From the NCBI GenBank assembly GCA_958430865.1, contig CAUDNR010000890.1, positions 91,406-155,405 on the forward strand: DNA of 64,000 nt, in the 5' to 3' direction. Below, one piece after another: positions 30,726-39,366 of this stretch. The notes below the pieces were generated by a model. The model made no database searches, was not told the DNA's origin, and was given only the letters and a program-made list of their open reading frames with translations. The stretch is from Entrophospora sp. SA101 (Eukaryota; Glomeromycota; Glomeromycetes; Entrophosporales; Entrophosporaceae). Within the stretch, counting starts at the first letter, position 1; each line of letters begins with the position of its first letter. The position numbers were made by a program, and so were the translations under genes.

Positions 30726-31115
30726 TTATTTCCAAGGATAGACAGTTAGAACACCAATTAATTCGGGATTGTTATCATCTAAAAAGAAAATTATTAGGTA
30801 TTTCAAACCATTTCTTTGGTCAATAACCGAAGCACAACCATAATACTTCCAGGCTGGTCAGTAGAGGTTTACTCCTTCAAACCATACTTCTTCTTCGCGT
30901 AATTGCTGAACAAAATCTTTAATAACTTTGTCATCTAGGAGGTATTGACTTAGGTTTTCTCTGAATTTCTTCTTCTTGCTCTGGTGAAATTCCTCATTAC
31001 GTTTCTGAAGATGAGGACTAATTTTTAAAATAGTTCTTCTGATGCCAAAGATTACTACATCACACTCATGAGTGGTAGTATTAATAGGCTCGCGGGGAGG
31101 ATTCTGAGCGGTCAT
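30726..31115 (-). CDS. Candidate toxin-like partner, divergent third pair
   Basis: 129 residues from ATG 31115, overlapping the HTH gene by 35 nt. It has a CDVVIFGIRRTILKI strand-helix near residue 18, a Lys-rich middle, then WFEGVNLY, a TGA-encoded Trp and YYGCASVID, with a C-terminal LIGVLTVYPWK. It occupies the same position as the 1864..2223 and 19031..19393 products but is not clearly homologous to them. Its role as toxin is inferred only from pairing with the HTH protein. Confidence 0.45.
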
Positions 31116-31461
31116 AATTTACTTTTACTTCCAAGTGACCCATTAGTTTTGCTACATAATCAATTAGTTCTTCCAAATTAAACCGGTCAAGGTGGCAAAA
31201 AAGAACATATTCTAACTTAACTTGGTCGATATTCAGTCTTTGCTTTAATTCTTGTTCAGAAAGATTATTTTCTCGGGAATAACGAATTATACTTTTACAA
31301 AGATTATACTTAACTTTATCTTGTTCGCTAGCATTAGGTGGCAAAAGTTTATTTATTCGGCGATAACCTGGTTGAGTCACTCTTTTAATAACTCTTTCAA
31401 TTTCTGCTTCATCCGGAAATCCGTATTGTTTTTTATTATTCACTTCTTTTTTAGTAGTCAT
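31081..31461 (-). CDS. XRE-like HTH protein, candidate antitoxin, third copy
   Basis: 126 residues from ATG 31461. The C-terminal half matches the other two HTH proteins: CKSIIRYSRENNLSEQELKQ, RLNIDQVKLEYVLF, RFNLEELIDYVAKLMGHLEV. It overlaps the downstream small gene by 35 nt. The gene sits 7 nt after the stop of the GTPase-LRR gene on the same strand, so it may be read from that transcript as well as from its own promoter. Confidence 0.6.
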   Translation of the reverse strand: MTTKKEVNNKKQYGFPDEAEIERVIKRVTQPGYRRINKLLPPNASEQDKVKYNLCKSIIRYSRENNLSEQELKQRLNIDQVKLEYVLFCHLDRFNLEELIDYVAKLMGHLEVKVNYDRSESSPRAY

Positions 31462-31468
31462 AATAATG

Positions 31469-33544
31469 TTATAGATTTTTTTGATAAGTATTAACTTCGA
31501 TTTGAGCCTTATCCTTCTGTTCTGATGCTTGCTTTCCAGTACTTTCTAATCTCTCTAATCTTCGCCTTAAAGATTGCACTTCTTCTTCTAAATTATCTAA
31601 TCTTCCTTCTAATTCTTCATTCTTTTTTTTTAACTCTGTTTCTTGAGAAAGAGGTTTTTTTTTAGTAACTGACAGCGATTTCGAAGTTGTTATGCCTGAC
31701 GAGGATGAAGAGTGATAAGTTGATAGAGATTGATTTGATGATTCTCCTTCAGATAATTCGCTATTACTTTCATCTATTGATTTTTTTTCAATTGTTTCAG
31801 CCATGCTATCTCAAAGAGTTTGTTGTATCATATCAGGTTGAAGTCTTCTTACTTTAGCACAAACTCTACCATTGTCAGAGAACTCAAATTTTCTTAATTT
31901 CTTAGGTAAATATTCTAAACCTTCACTAACATTCGTTCCTGAAATATCTAATTTTTCTAACTTAGTCAAATTTTTTAAAGGTTCTAAACTACCATAAAAA
32001 CGGTTATAAAAAAGTTGTGATTTCGTAGCAAATGGACGCCTTTCGTTAGTACCAATCAAGAGACTGGTCAAATTAACAAACTGGCTAAAACAGGACAAAT
32101 CTTTCTTTGAAAAATCATTGTGCATCAAATTAAACATAGTTATTTTATTAGGATTTAAAGAATCAAAACAAAAATCAGTAATTAAATTATTTGAGCAATT
32201 AAGTTCAGTTAATTGCAAACATTCCTTAATTTTTAAAGAAGCAAGTCTGTTTTTTGAACAATTGATCACTTTCAATTTTGGGCAGTCGCAAACTTTTAAT
32301 TCGATTAGTTTGTTGTCAGAGCAATTTAATATTTCTAAATTGCTAAATCCTTTTATTTTTAAAGTTCCTTTTAATTTTTTTCCACTAATGTTTAACTCGG
32401 AAATATTCTTATCTAGATATTTCTCATCGAACCATTTTTGTGTGGTCTTTTTTCAAAGTTTTTCCACAATTTTTGCTCCTTCTGTTTTTTTTTGTCTTAT
32501 TTCTTTTCTAAATTGATTTTTTGACTTCGATTCAGTTGCCGTATAAAAAGGAGTTTCTTTTTTTATTATTTCCAAATTATTATCATTATTTATTTGATCT
32601 AGATCTAATTCTAGTTGATTTCAAATTCAATTAAAAGGTTTTTTTATTTTCGTTTTTTTTGCTTCGCTTTCTACCTGATCCAAACCATCTCATAAATCGT
32701 TCAATTCCTCTTGAATTTCTTCCTTCAGGCTTGGATTTACTTCCTTAATATGTTGAATAAATTCTCTAGTTATTTTTTTTTTTAGTTCTCTCTTGTCTTT
32801 TCTAACTTCCTCGAGGCTCTTTTTAAATTCGCTTTTTGTTTCTTCTCTTAATTCCTCCTCTCTTTTTATATATCCATCAATCCGTTTGTTCAAATTGTCT
32901 AAACTTGTAGATCTGTAAATATTTCCGTAAGTAGACAAATGCTTTAATAATATTTCTCTAGACTTATTGCGAGTCTCTGTGTTTATTTTTTTCTTTTTTT
33001 CTATTTTTTCTCCTTCGCCAACAAGGTCAATTTTTGGATTATCTACATAGATGATCTTGTCAATTCTTTCTTCAATTACTTTTCTAAGTTCTCCACTTTC
33101 CTCAATTAACTTTGCCTTATCTTTACTACATTCATCATCATCATCAAAATTGGGAAATTTTGTTCGTACCACTGTGGTATATTGATTAATATCTTCATCA
33201 AAAAAAACCTCCTTTAGTAACTTAAAAGTTGATTTTGTTTCTTCTGCGAATTTTCCGTCAGAAACGAATAATATTTGGTTCAGACCATCTTTTAAAGAAT
33301 AAGCTAATTTTGCCAATTTATACAAAACTTTTTCAAGAGGCATTCTTGTGTCACCAATTCCTATCGTATCAATTATACGATAATTAATTCTTTCGTACTC
33401 AAATTCTTCAAACTGTGTTTTTCTAGTTTCACTAACCGCGTAACTACTTTCCTTGAATTTGTTAGAGTTAGTAAGAACATTTGCTAATGCTGATTTTCCA
33501 TTTCCAGTTCTTCCTATTAGAATAATATTTCTCGTGTTTTTCAT
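31469..33544 (-). CDS. AIG1-type GTPase fused to LRR and coiled coil
   Basis: 691 residues from ATG 33544, joined over TGA codons. The GTPase domain has G1 GRTGNGKS (11-18), a switch region, G3 DTIGIGDT (about 58-65) and the GLNQILFV strand, as in AIG1/GIMAP GTPases. A Lys/Glu helical linker follows (about 190-345), then LRRs (about 355-560), a short WDSMAE junction, a Ser-rich stretch and a coiled coil (about 620-680). It ends KAQIEVNTYQKNL, related to the shared tail. An NTPase plus LRR layout recalls NLR-type receptors, but the NTPase is GTPase-type. It lies 26 nt downstream of a stand-alone paralogue. Confidence 0.8.
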
Positions 33545-33570
33545 TGTTTTTATTTTTTAATAGTGCTAAT

Positions 33571-34557
33571 TTATGAAATCTGACATCTATTTAGTACTTG
33601 GCCGACTTCGATGGCAGCCTGAACCGATTTATCTACTATCTTATCCATTCCCCTTCCTACAGCTTCAAACAAGCCTTTTTCCATAAGTTCATTATTTTTT
33701 TTTATTAATTCTTTTATAGTCTCCATTTGCATTTTTAATAATTCTTTTTCCTTTACTGAATCTCCTTCTTCTTTTAAATTATTCACCTTTTTCTTTAAAG
33801 TTTTTAATTCTTTTCTCAAGTTTTCATCTTCCTTTATCAAATAATCGTCAATTTTTTTATTTATTTTATCCAAGTTTTCTGGTCGATAAGTACTTTGGCA
33901 ATTTTCTTCTAAGTATTTTATTAATATTTCTCTTGAGGCTAGCCTTTCTTCTTTGTTTATATTTATCTTTTTTAAACTAAGTTCAACATTATTTTTAAGA
34001 ATAATGTTCAATGATGGATTATTTACGTGAATAATTTTTCTATTACATGATTCAATCATTTCAGTAATCTTTTCATTTTCTGACTCAAGTAGTTTTTTGA
34101 CATCTTCCTTGCATTCTTCTTCGTCTCCAAAGTTATCGAATCTAGTTCGAATAATAGTAGTATAATTGACAATTTCTTCATCAAAAAGGACTTTTCTCAG
34201 TATAGTGTATGCTTCTATTTCTTCTGATGTAAACTTTTCGCCATTTACAAACAAAACTTGGTTTAATCCATCTTTAACTTCCTTGCATCCCTTGGCTATC
34301 ATACGCAATACTTTGCTTGGTTTCATGTCTGTGTCACCAATTCCTATAGTGTCCACTATTCGGTATTTCTCATCTCCTATCTCGAATTCCTTCGTTTGAA
34401 TTCCTTTAGTTTGACTAATGCCATATTTACCTTCTTTGAAAAACTCATCAAATGTTCCTCCTTCTCTAAAATTTTGCTCACTATTAACTAACACGTTAGC
34501 GAGAGCTGACTTACCTTGACCTGTACGACCAATTATTAATATGTTTTTATGTGTCAT
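33571..34557 (-). CDS. AIG1-type GTPase, stand-alone
   Basis: 328 residues from ATG 34557. G1 GRTGQGKS (about 10-17), KYGISQTKGIQTKEFEI switch segment, G3 DTIGIGDT (about 70-77), GLNQVLFVNGEKF and YTTIIRTRFDNFGDEEEC. A coiled coil covers about 215-300. Such GTPases form septin-like assemblies at membranes in eukaryotes; the bacterial role is unknown. A true TAA ends it, unlike the next gene, which adds an LRR. Upstream lie the GACATACG leader and the palindrome also found before the LRR-HET gene. Confidence 0.8.
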   Translation of the reverse strand: MTHKNILIIGRTGQGKSALANVLVNSEQNFREGGTFDEFFKEGKYGISQTKGIQTKEFEIGDEKYRIVDTIGIGDTDMKPSKVLRMIAKGCKEVKDGLNQVLFVNGEKFTSEEIEAYTILRKVLFDEEIVNYTTIIRTRFDNFGDEEECKEDVKKLLESENEKITEMIESCNRKIIHVNNPSLNIILKNNVELSLKKININKEERLASREILIKYLEENCQSTYRPENLDKINKKIDDYLIKEDENLRKELKTLKKKVNNLKEEGDSVKEKELLKMQMETIKELIKKNNELMEKGLFEAVGRGMDKIVDKSVQAAIEVGQVLNRCQIS

Positions 34558-34636
34558 AATATTTTGTTTTTCTTGTCCTATTTTTCGTATGTCCCTCTCT
34601 ACTATTAAAAGATAAGGGAGGTTTTATTAGTCTATA

Positions 34637-34686
34637 TTATACACTTATTTTTAAGTATAAGTTTATTTTATACTATTTTGGTTCAT
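34637..34686 (-). promoter_or_regulatory. Second copy of palindromic upstream block
   Basis: Read on the minus strand this block begins ATGAAC and continues with TATAAAATAAACTTATACTT and an inverted AAGTGTATAA arm, matching 8341-8391 at most positions. It lies about 80 bases upstream of the GTPase start. It may be a promoter with overlapping operator. Confidence 0.45.
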
Positions 34687-34861
34687 AATTCTACCATTTG
34701 CATTAATTTACTTTCATATTTTTTTATAACATTCTTGGCATGAATTTTTTTGGGTCTCAACCTTTAAAATAATTGTCTCTGTCAATGGTGTTTTGCTAGA
34801 CAAACTTTTTTCTCTTTCCCAAATTTTTGGAATTGGCTAAAAAATGAAAAAATAATTATAT

Positions 34862-35284
34862 ATGCCCATCGAAAGAACACTTTCCATCATCAAGCCAGAT
34901 GCTATCAAAAAAAATTTAATTGTTGAAATTATTAATATCTTTGAAAAAAAAGGATTAAGAATAGTCGGAATAAAAATGGTTCGCTTAACGAAGCAATTAG
35001 CCGAAAAATTTTACCAAGAACACAGTACTAAGCCATTTTTTGGAGGAATGATAGATTTTATGTGTAGTTCGCCGGTAGTAGTAATTTGTCTCGAAGGAGA
35101 AAATGCGATAAAACTAAATCGAGAAATTATGGGTGCAACCGACCCCAAGCAAGCTGAAGAAGGAACTATTAGAGGAATTTATGGCGATAATATTGATAAT
35201 AATGTAGTTCACGGTTCTGACAGTCCCCAAGCAGCCACAAGAGAAATTGATCTATTTTTTAAAAAGGAGGAGGTTCTTTCTTAA
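34862..35284 (+). CDS. ndk: Nucleoside diphosphate kinase
   Basis: 140 residues from ATG 34862, the normal length. It opens ERTLSIIKPDAIKKN and has the active-site His in NVVHGSDSPQAA, plus GATDPKQAEEGTIRG. It transfers the gamma phosphate between nucleoside triphosphates through a phosphohistidine, keeping dNTP/NTP pools balanced. It is the first housekeeping gene after the accessory region. To my knowledge many mycoplasmas lack ndk, so its presence is worth noting. A direct repeat lies downstream at 35312-35342. Confidence 0.95.
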   Translation: MPIERTLSIIKPDAIKKNLIVEIINIFEKKGLRIVGIKMVRLTKQLAEKFYQEHSTKPFFGGMIDFMCSSPVVVICLEGENAIKLNREIMGATDPKQAEEGTIRGIYGDNIDNNVVHGSDSPQAATREIDLFFKKEEVLS

Positions 35285-35311
35285 TTCTTGGTTGGAAATT
35301 GGAGAAAGCAC

Positions 35312-35342
35312 CTAATAATTCAAGCACTTAACCTCAATTATT
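35312..35342. repeat. 31-base direct repeat, copy 1
   Basis: It starts CTAATAATTCAAGCACTTAA and ends CAATTATT, and differs at one base from 36727-36757. Inside are AATAATT/AATTATT inverted arms. The two copies bracket about 1.4 kb carrying a decayed toxin-antitoxin module and the rhodanese gene. Confidence 0.7.
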
Positions 35343-35500
35343 GGGAAGAGCAGACTTTTTTTTTTGACAATCCAAACAAGCGAACTTTATTTTCCTTCAT
35401 GGAGTATAAATAAAGCCTGTTTTTCTCCCTCATTGACCTTCTATTTTTTTACTACAAAACTGACATTTAGCAGTTAATACTTTGTAAATGTAATAGTTTA
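35328..35500 (-). pseudogene. Zinc-ribbon remnant without a start codon
   Basis: On the minus strand a frame of about 55 codons has two Cys pairs, LTAKCQFCSKKIEGQ and FACLDCQKKKS, with two TGA-encoded Trp, ending at 35328. No ATG is in frame before an upstream TAA. It resembles the ends of the Cys-rich proteins in this window and is probably a fragment. Confidence 0.35.
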
Positions 35501-35583
35501 TTTAATTTATCTAAAAATCAACATTAGGTTTGTTTCTTCTTTTATCATCAATTTATATTTTATATAGTTTTTTTCTTGCGGTC

Positions 35584-35718
35584 ATGAAAAAATACAATAT
35601 TATGGTAGGACGCAACGCTAATATTTATTTTCCGGAAGAAACTTATAACAAACTCCGCCAAGTATCCGGACCAAAAATTAGCCGCTTTGTTAGTGAAGTC
35701 GTGGAGGAAAAATTGTAA
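35584..35718 (+). CDS. Truncated ribbon-helix-helix antitoxin
   Basis: 44 residues from ATG 35584: a strand IMVGRNANIYFP, then helices EETYNKLRQVSG and ISRFVSEVVEEKL. This is the N-terminal half of the same RHH/CopG-like antitoxin family as 45487..45714 and 54540..54755. A TAA cuts it where the other copies continue into a charged C-terminal tail that binds the toxin. The following sequence still resembles that tail in a broken state. Confidence 0.5.
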   Translation: MKKYNIMVGRNANIYFPEETYNKLRQVSGPKISRFVSEVVEEKL

Positions 35719-36180
35719 AAAAAACTAATTGCTGATTATCAGTCCGTGACCGAAAGTAAAAAAACCCAAAAAAAAAGCCGAAATTTGAGACGAAACTTTG
35801 AATGATGCCTGAGAAAAAGATGAGTAGCTAAGAATTTTCAAGGAGAGTGATATTTGATTAGTCAAGTTTGATAAACTAAAAGAGTTTTTCAAGCCTTACT
35901 GCCCCTGTTTAGTAGTTAGTAATGATACTCAAAACCAATTTGATAAAAATATAGTAGTAGTGGGACTAGCAATTGGCGAAATGGATAGGATTAGAACGTT
36001 GAAAATACCCCGAAAACCGGCTTAGACAAGTCTAGTAAAATTTGTTGCAATTACCTCCATACAGTCAATAAGAAATTACGGTTAGTAGATAAACAACGAC
36101 TCGGGGGTAGTTAATCCAGAGATAATGGAAAAGGTAAAAAAATCCTTACAAATAGTTCTTAATTTCGGACAATATTAATT
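35719..36180 (+). pseudogene. Decayed MazF/PemK-type toxin gene
   Basis: Downstream of the truncated antitoxin, fragments similar to the 45714..46094 toxin can be followed in changing frames. These include a KPYCPCLVVSNDTQNQFD-like stretch near 35900 (the 'PSLVISN' strand) and later pieces near 36010-36170, with stops and frameshifts between them. The module is therefore inactive. It lies between the two 31-base repeats. Confidence 0.5.
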
Positions 36181-36303
36181 TCAATCCGCAGCAAAAGTCT
36201 GAAATAATCACAATAATAAAGTAACGGCATTAGTAATAAAAAAAGACAATCAATAACGAGGAGTATAACCAAAAGCGGTTTGAATGGTTCAAATCACTAT
36301 CAT
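36175..36303 (-). CDS. Possible 42-residue membrane protein
   Basis: ATG 36303 opens a 42-codon frame with two aromatic hydrophobic stretches and five TGA-encoded Trp, ending at 36175. It is the only open frame in this stretch. It may be a small membrane peptide or chance. Confidence 0.25.
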
Positions 36304-36395
36304 AATTGTATTATAAACAACCAAGTTAAATAATAAAGATTTTCAAATATTCCTCTTTTTAACGTACATAAATAATAATTTTTAATATATTTTTG

Positions 36396-36689
36396 CTAGT
36401 TGGCACCATATATTCCTCCGTTCAGAACCAAAGCCCGCGAATAACCCTGACTTCTTAAAAAGCACACTGCTTTACTAGAACGATGACCAAAATTGCAGTA
36501 AACAATAATTAGTTTATTTTTATCAGGAACATATTTGGCTGGCTCATTAATTAAGTCTTCATAAGTTATATTAATACTGTTCGGAAAAGTTTCAAGGGTT
36601 TGGTGTTCTAATTTATCGCGAACATCAATAATCAAGGCCTTTTCTTTTATTTCCGCAAATTCTTCCTTATCAATATACTCTTTTTCCAT
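36396..36689 (-). CDS. Single-domain rhodanese
   Basis: 97 residues from ATG 36689, the size of a one-domain rhodanese. It has the substrate-pocket strand ALIIDVRDKLEH and the active-site loop VYCNFGHRSSKA with the catalytic Cys. It carries sulfur as a persulfide, for sulfur transfer or detoxification in the cytoplasm. It ends with a genuine TAG just before an AT-rich gap. It stands alone between the decayed toxin module and a frameshifted small gene. Confidence 0.85.
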   Translation of the reverse strand: MEKEYIDKEEFAEIKEKALIIDVRDKLEHQTLETFPNSINITYEDLINEPAKYVPDKNKLIIVYCNFGHRSSKAVCFLRSQGYSRALVLNGGIYGAN

Positions 36690-36726
36690 GTTTACTTATT
36701 TTTTCTCTTCTGATATGTTTTTAGAT

Positions 36727-36757
36727 CTAATAATTCAAACACTTAACCTCAATTATT
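36727..36757. repeat. 31-base direct repeat, copy 2
   Basis: This is the second copy of the 35312-35342 repeat, with A instead of G at one position. It lies 38 bases upstream of the rhodanese start (minus-strand gene). Confidence 0.7.
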
Positions 36758-36767
36758 AAGTTAACCC

Positions 36768-36795
36768 AGCCGCAAAAGGAGGCTTTTTTGCGGCT
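36768..36795. terminator. Strong hairpin terminator
   Basis: AGCCGCAAAA and TTTTGCGGCT form ten base pairs around an eight-base loop. A/T runs in the stem and a following TAAAAG make it the clearest terminator-like hairpin here. It separates the 36831..37195 gene from the rhodanese gene. Confidence 0.65.
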
Positions 36796-36830
36796 AAAAG
36801 CAAATTCGTTTATTGGAGGGGGGATATTAT

Positions 36831-37195
36831 TTAAAGACTTATATTCAATACACTAAAAAGGAAAATAAAAATAAGTCCGAGGATTAGCATTCCTATTATT
36901 CTTCTAACTGCTCATTCTCCAATCTTTTGTGCTAATCACTTATAGAGACAGTGATTTTTAACTTTCTCTCATTCTGCTATCAAATAAGATAACCAAAGAG
37001 CTATAAGAGCACATAAAAACGAAACTGCTAATGACTTTAAAGTCAGAAATTAAAGATATTAATCATTCCTTCCTCACCTTCATAAGTTTTCATAAATTCC
37101 TCAAAACTAGGAACTTCATATTTACTATCTATTTCTCTAACTTCCTCTACTTTTGCTAAATTTTCTTTGGGTATTAAATTATTGTTATTTGTCAT
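36831..37195 (-). CDS. Small acidic-plus-membrane protein, frameshifted
   Basis: From ATG 37195 the first frame codes 52 residues, including VEEVREIDSKYEVPSFEEFM and KTYE, then stops at 37037. A second frame continues with two membrane segments (SLAVSFLCALIALWLSYLIA and a later one) down to a stop at 36831. One extra T near 37048 would join them into about 121 residues. An alternative is two separate peptides, but the second lacks a start codon. Frameshift by decay or sequence error is likely. Confidence 0.45.
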
Positions 37196-37555
37196 ATTAT
37201 TATTAATTTCTTTGTATTTTTTATGTTTTTGCTAATTTAAGTCAGTTTAGCCTCTGGTTTTGTAAATTTTGGCTTTTAAGCCTAATTTTTGTTATTTATT
37301 ACGCCAAAATGGCGTTATATTCTCCTCCTTTCAAGTAGTGGTAATTATTGTTTTGAGTAAGTTGATATGTTGATTTGTCATAATATTTTTTCTCCATACA
37401 GTTTTTTAATTTCTATTTTATATAGTTTTTAATTCTTGCCTGTCAATATTTTTCAATCATTAACTTTTTTTCCTATTCTTTGCGTTTATTATAAAAAGGG
37501 AATGGAAAGAATTGAGGTTGAATTAAGATATTTGCTCGTTATATATGATTTTTGT
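37196..37555. other. Gene-free AT-rich stretch with two palindromes
   Basis: No convincing coding frame is seen in about 360 bases. It contains GGCTTTTAAGCC (37271-37282) and ACGCCA-AAA-TGGCGT (37301-37315), both possible operator or terminator hairpins upstream of the minus-strand gene starting at 37195. A TTTTATATAG promoter-like motif lies near 37413. Confidence 0.5.
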
Positions 37556-37837
37556 TTATTTTTCCTTTCCTTTGGCATCCGTATCCTTTTTTTCCACAAT
37601 TCTTTTTCAAGTAGGACCATCCTTAACGCTGTTTCAAACAAAATAGCAGTAAGTTAAAGCATAAATGATACTAATAACTAAAAAAAAAATCGCCAAGGGC
37701 TTGCTTCTTTCTTTTGTGTTAGAAACTAAATTAAAATAACTACCGATTACGATAAAAGGCATGGCTAGCCCAGCCGCAATAACAAAAAATAACTCAAAAA
37801 AATCTTTTATATTCATAATTTCTAAATTCATTAACAT
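37556..37837 (-). CDS. Three-segment membrane protein
   Basis: 93 residues from ATG 37837 (an ATG two codons later is also possible), read through two TGA codons. Hydrophobic stretches near residues 14-34 and 48-66 are followed by a charged tail with WKRIVEKKD. No family is recognised. It is divergent from the esterase gene on the other strand, with about 50 bases between starts, so a shared promoter region is likely. Confidence 0.5.
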
Positions 37838-37888
37838 TTTGTTGCTTTTTTGACAAAAAACTATTAATACTTATTTTATGATACTTTA

Positions 37889-38692
37889 ATGGCCAAAACT
37901 TTTGCCAAAAAATATTTATTTTTAATTTTTGCTGCTATCCTAATTCTTTTTTTGGTGATAGGAATAGTGCTATTTTCTCAGTCAACTAACAAAAAAAATA
38001 AAGTTAAAAAGGAGACCCGTTCCTTAGAAACCATTATAATCGAACCCAGCCAAAAACATTCCGCTACGGTTATATTCCTCCATGGTTTAGGCGATAATGC
38101 CCGAAATCAGCAAAATATTTGCCAACCATTAGCCGAAAAACATCCCCATATTAAGTTTATTATTCCCCAAGCACCAACTATTTCGGTTAGCATGAATTGA
38201 GGAAGGTCAATGCCCGCTTGATACAATATTAAAGGCAATCCTCGTAATATCATGAACCTAAAAGAGGACGAACAAGGATTATTGAATTCGGTTAGCCAAA
38301 TCAAAAAAATTATCCAAGGGGAAATAAATTCCGGTATCGCAGCAGCAAAAATTATGGTGGTAGGTCATTCCCAAGGAGCCTCAGTAGCCTTAGCAGTTGG
38401 TTTAACTTCCGACTATCGTTTAGCAGGTATTATTGGGTTAAGTGCTTTTTTACCGTGTCGGAATGAAATATTTAATTGAGCCAAGGAGGAAAACAAAACT
38501 ATTCTTTTTTTTCTTTATCATACTTATCATAATGATATAATTCCGGTTGATATTGGTAGTCAATCAGCACAATTACTCAAAGGAAAAGGTTATCAAGTGG
38601 AATTTGACAACTACTATAATGGTGGTCATTTTTTTCGTCCAGAGAAACTGCAAGAAATAATGACCAAAAAATTAAAGGAACTTCTCAGTTAA
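37889..38692 (+). CDS. Membrane-anchored acyl-protein thioesterase/carboxylesterase
   Basis: 267 residues from ATG 37889. A membrane anchor covers residues 8-32. The alpha/beta-hydrolase core has VIFLHGLGDNARN, the nucleophile in VVGHSQGASVA, the acid in HNDIIPVD and the catalytic His in NGGHFF, as in the phospholipase/carboxylesterase (lysophospholipase) family. It probably hydrolyses acyl esters or thioesters at the membrane. It ends 11 nt before the nitroreductase gene and is probably co-transcribed with it. Two TGA-encoded Trp interrupt the frame. Confidence 0.8.
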
Positions 38693-38703
38693 AATAAAAA
38701 TTA

Positions 38704-39357
38704 ATGACCAAATTTACCATTTTAGCGGAAATTATTTCCCAGCGCAAAGCCATTCGCAATTACACTTCCGCAAAAATCTCTACTTCTCTTATCAAAAAAA
38801 TAACCCAAATTGCCACCCGCGCCCCTTCCTGATACGGCCTGGAACCCTGGTTTATCTTAATTATTGAAAATAAAAAAATTAAAGAAGAATTATATCCTTT
38901 TATTAACCAACAAGAACAAATATTAACTTGCTCACATTTATTTTTACTACTGAGTTATCGCGGGGAAGCCTTCAATTGCGAGACTGAACTATTTAAAGCA
39001 AAAGTATTATGAAAATACGACCGCTTAACTTCGGACCATTATTCTGATTTTGTTGACGAAAATCTCAAAAAATTTACTCCAAGTAATTACCAATGAATTA
39101 GTAATTGAGCCCAACAGCAATGCTTTATTCTTTTGCCGAATTTTTTATTGCTTTTTACTAGTTTAAATATCGCTACTTGCCCGATGGGTGGGTTTGAAAA
39201 AGAAAAAGTTTTGGAATACTTAGAAAAACAAGCCATCATTCCACCTGGTTATTATAATCTAGCCGTGATATTTACCGCTGGTTTTGCCAGCAACGAAAAA
39301 GAGTGAGCAAAGAAAATTAAGAAAAGAGACTGAGAAAAAATTTATAAAATTGTCTAG
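38704..39357 (+). CDS. Nitroreductase-family flavoprotein
   Basis: 217 residues from ATG 38704, through seven or more TGA codons. The N-terminus ISQRKAIRNYTSAKIS is the FMN-binding Arg motif, followed by IATRAPSWYGLEPWFILII and a late TCPMGGFEKEKVLEYL helix and GYYNLAVIFTAGF strand, in the usual nitroreductase order. Such enzymes reduce nitro compounds or quinones with NAD(P)H. It converges with the LRR gene ending at 39367; only 9 bases separate the stops. Confidence 0.85.
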
Positions 39358-39366
39358 TGCTTTTGC

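Noticed and set aside
37436..37657. 73-codon plus-strand frame
   Set aside because: It starts at TTG, overlaps the minus-strand membrane gene and has no recognisable content.
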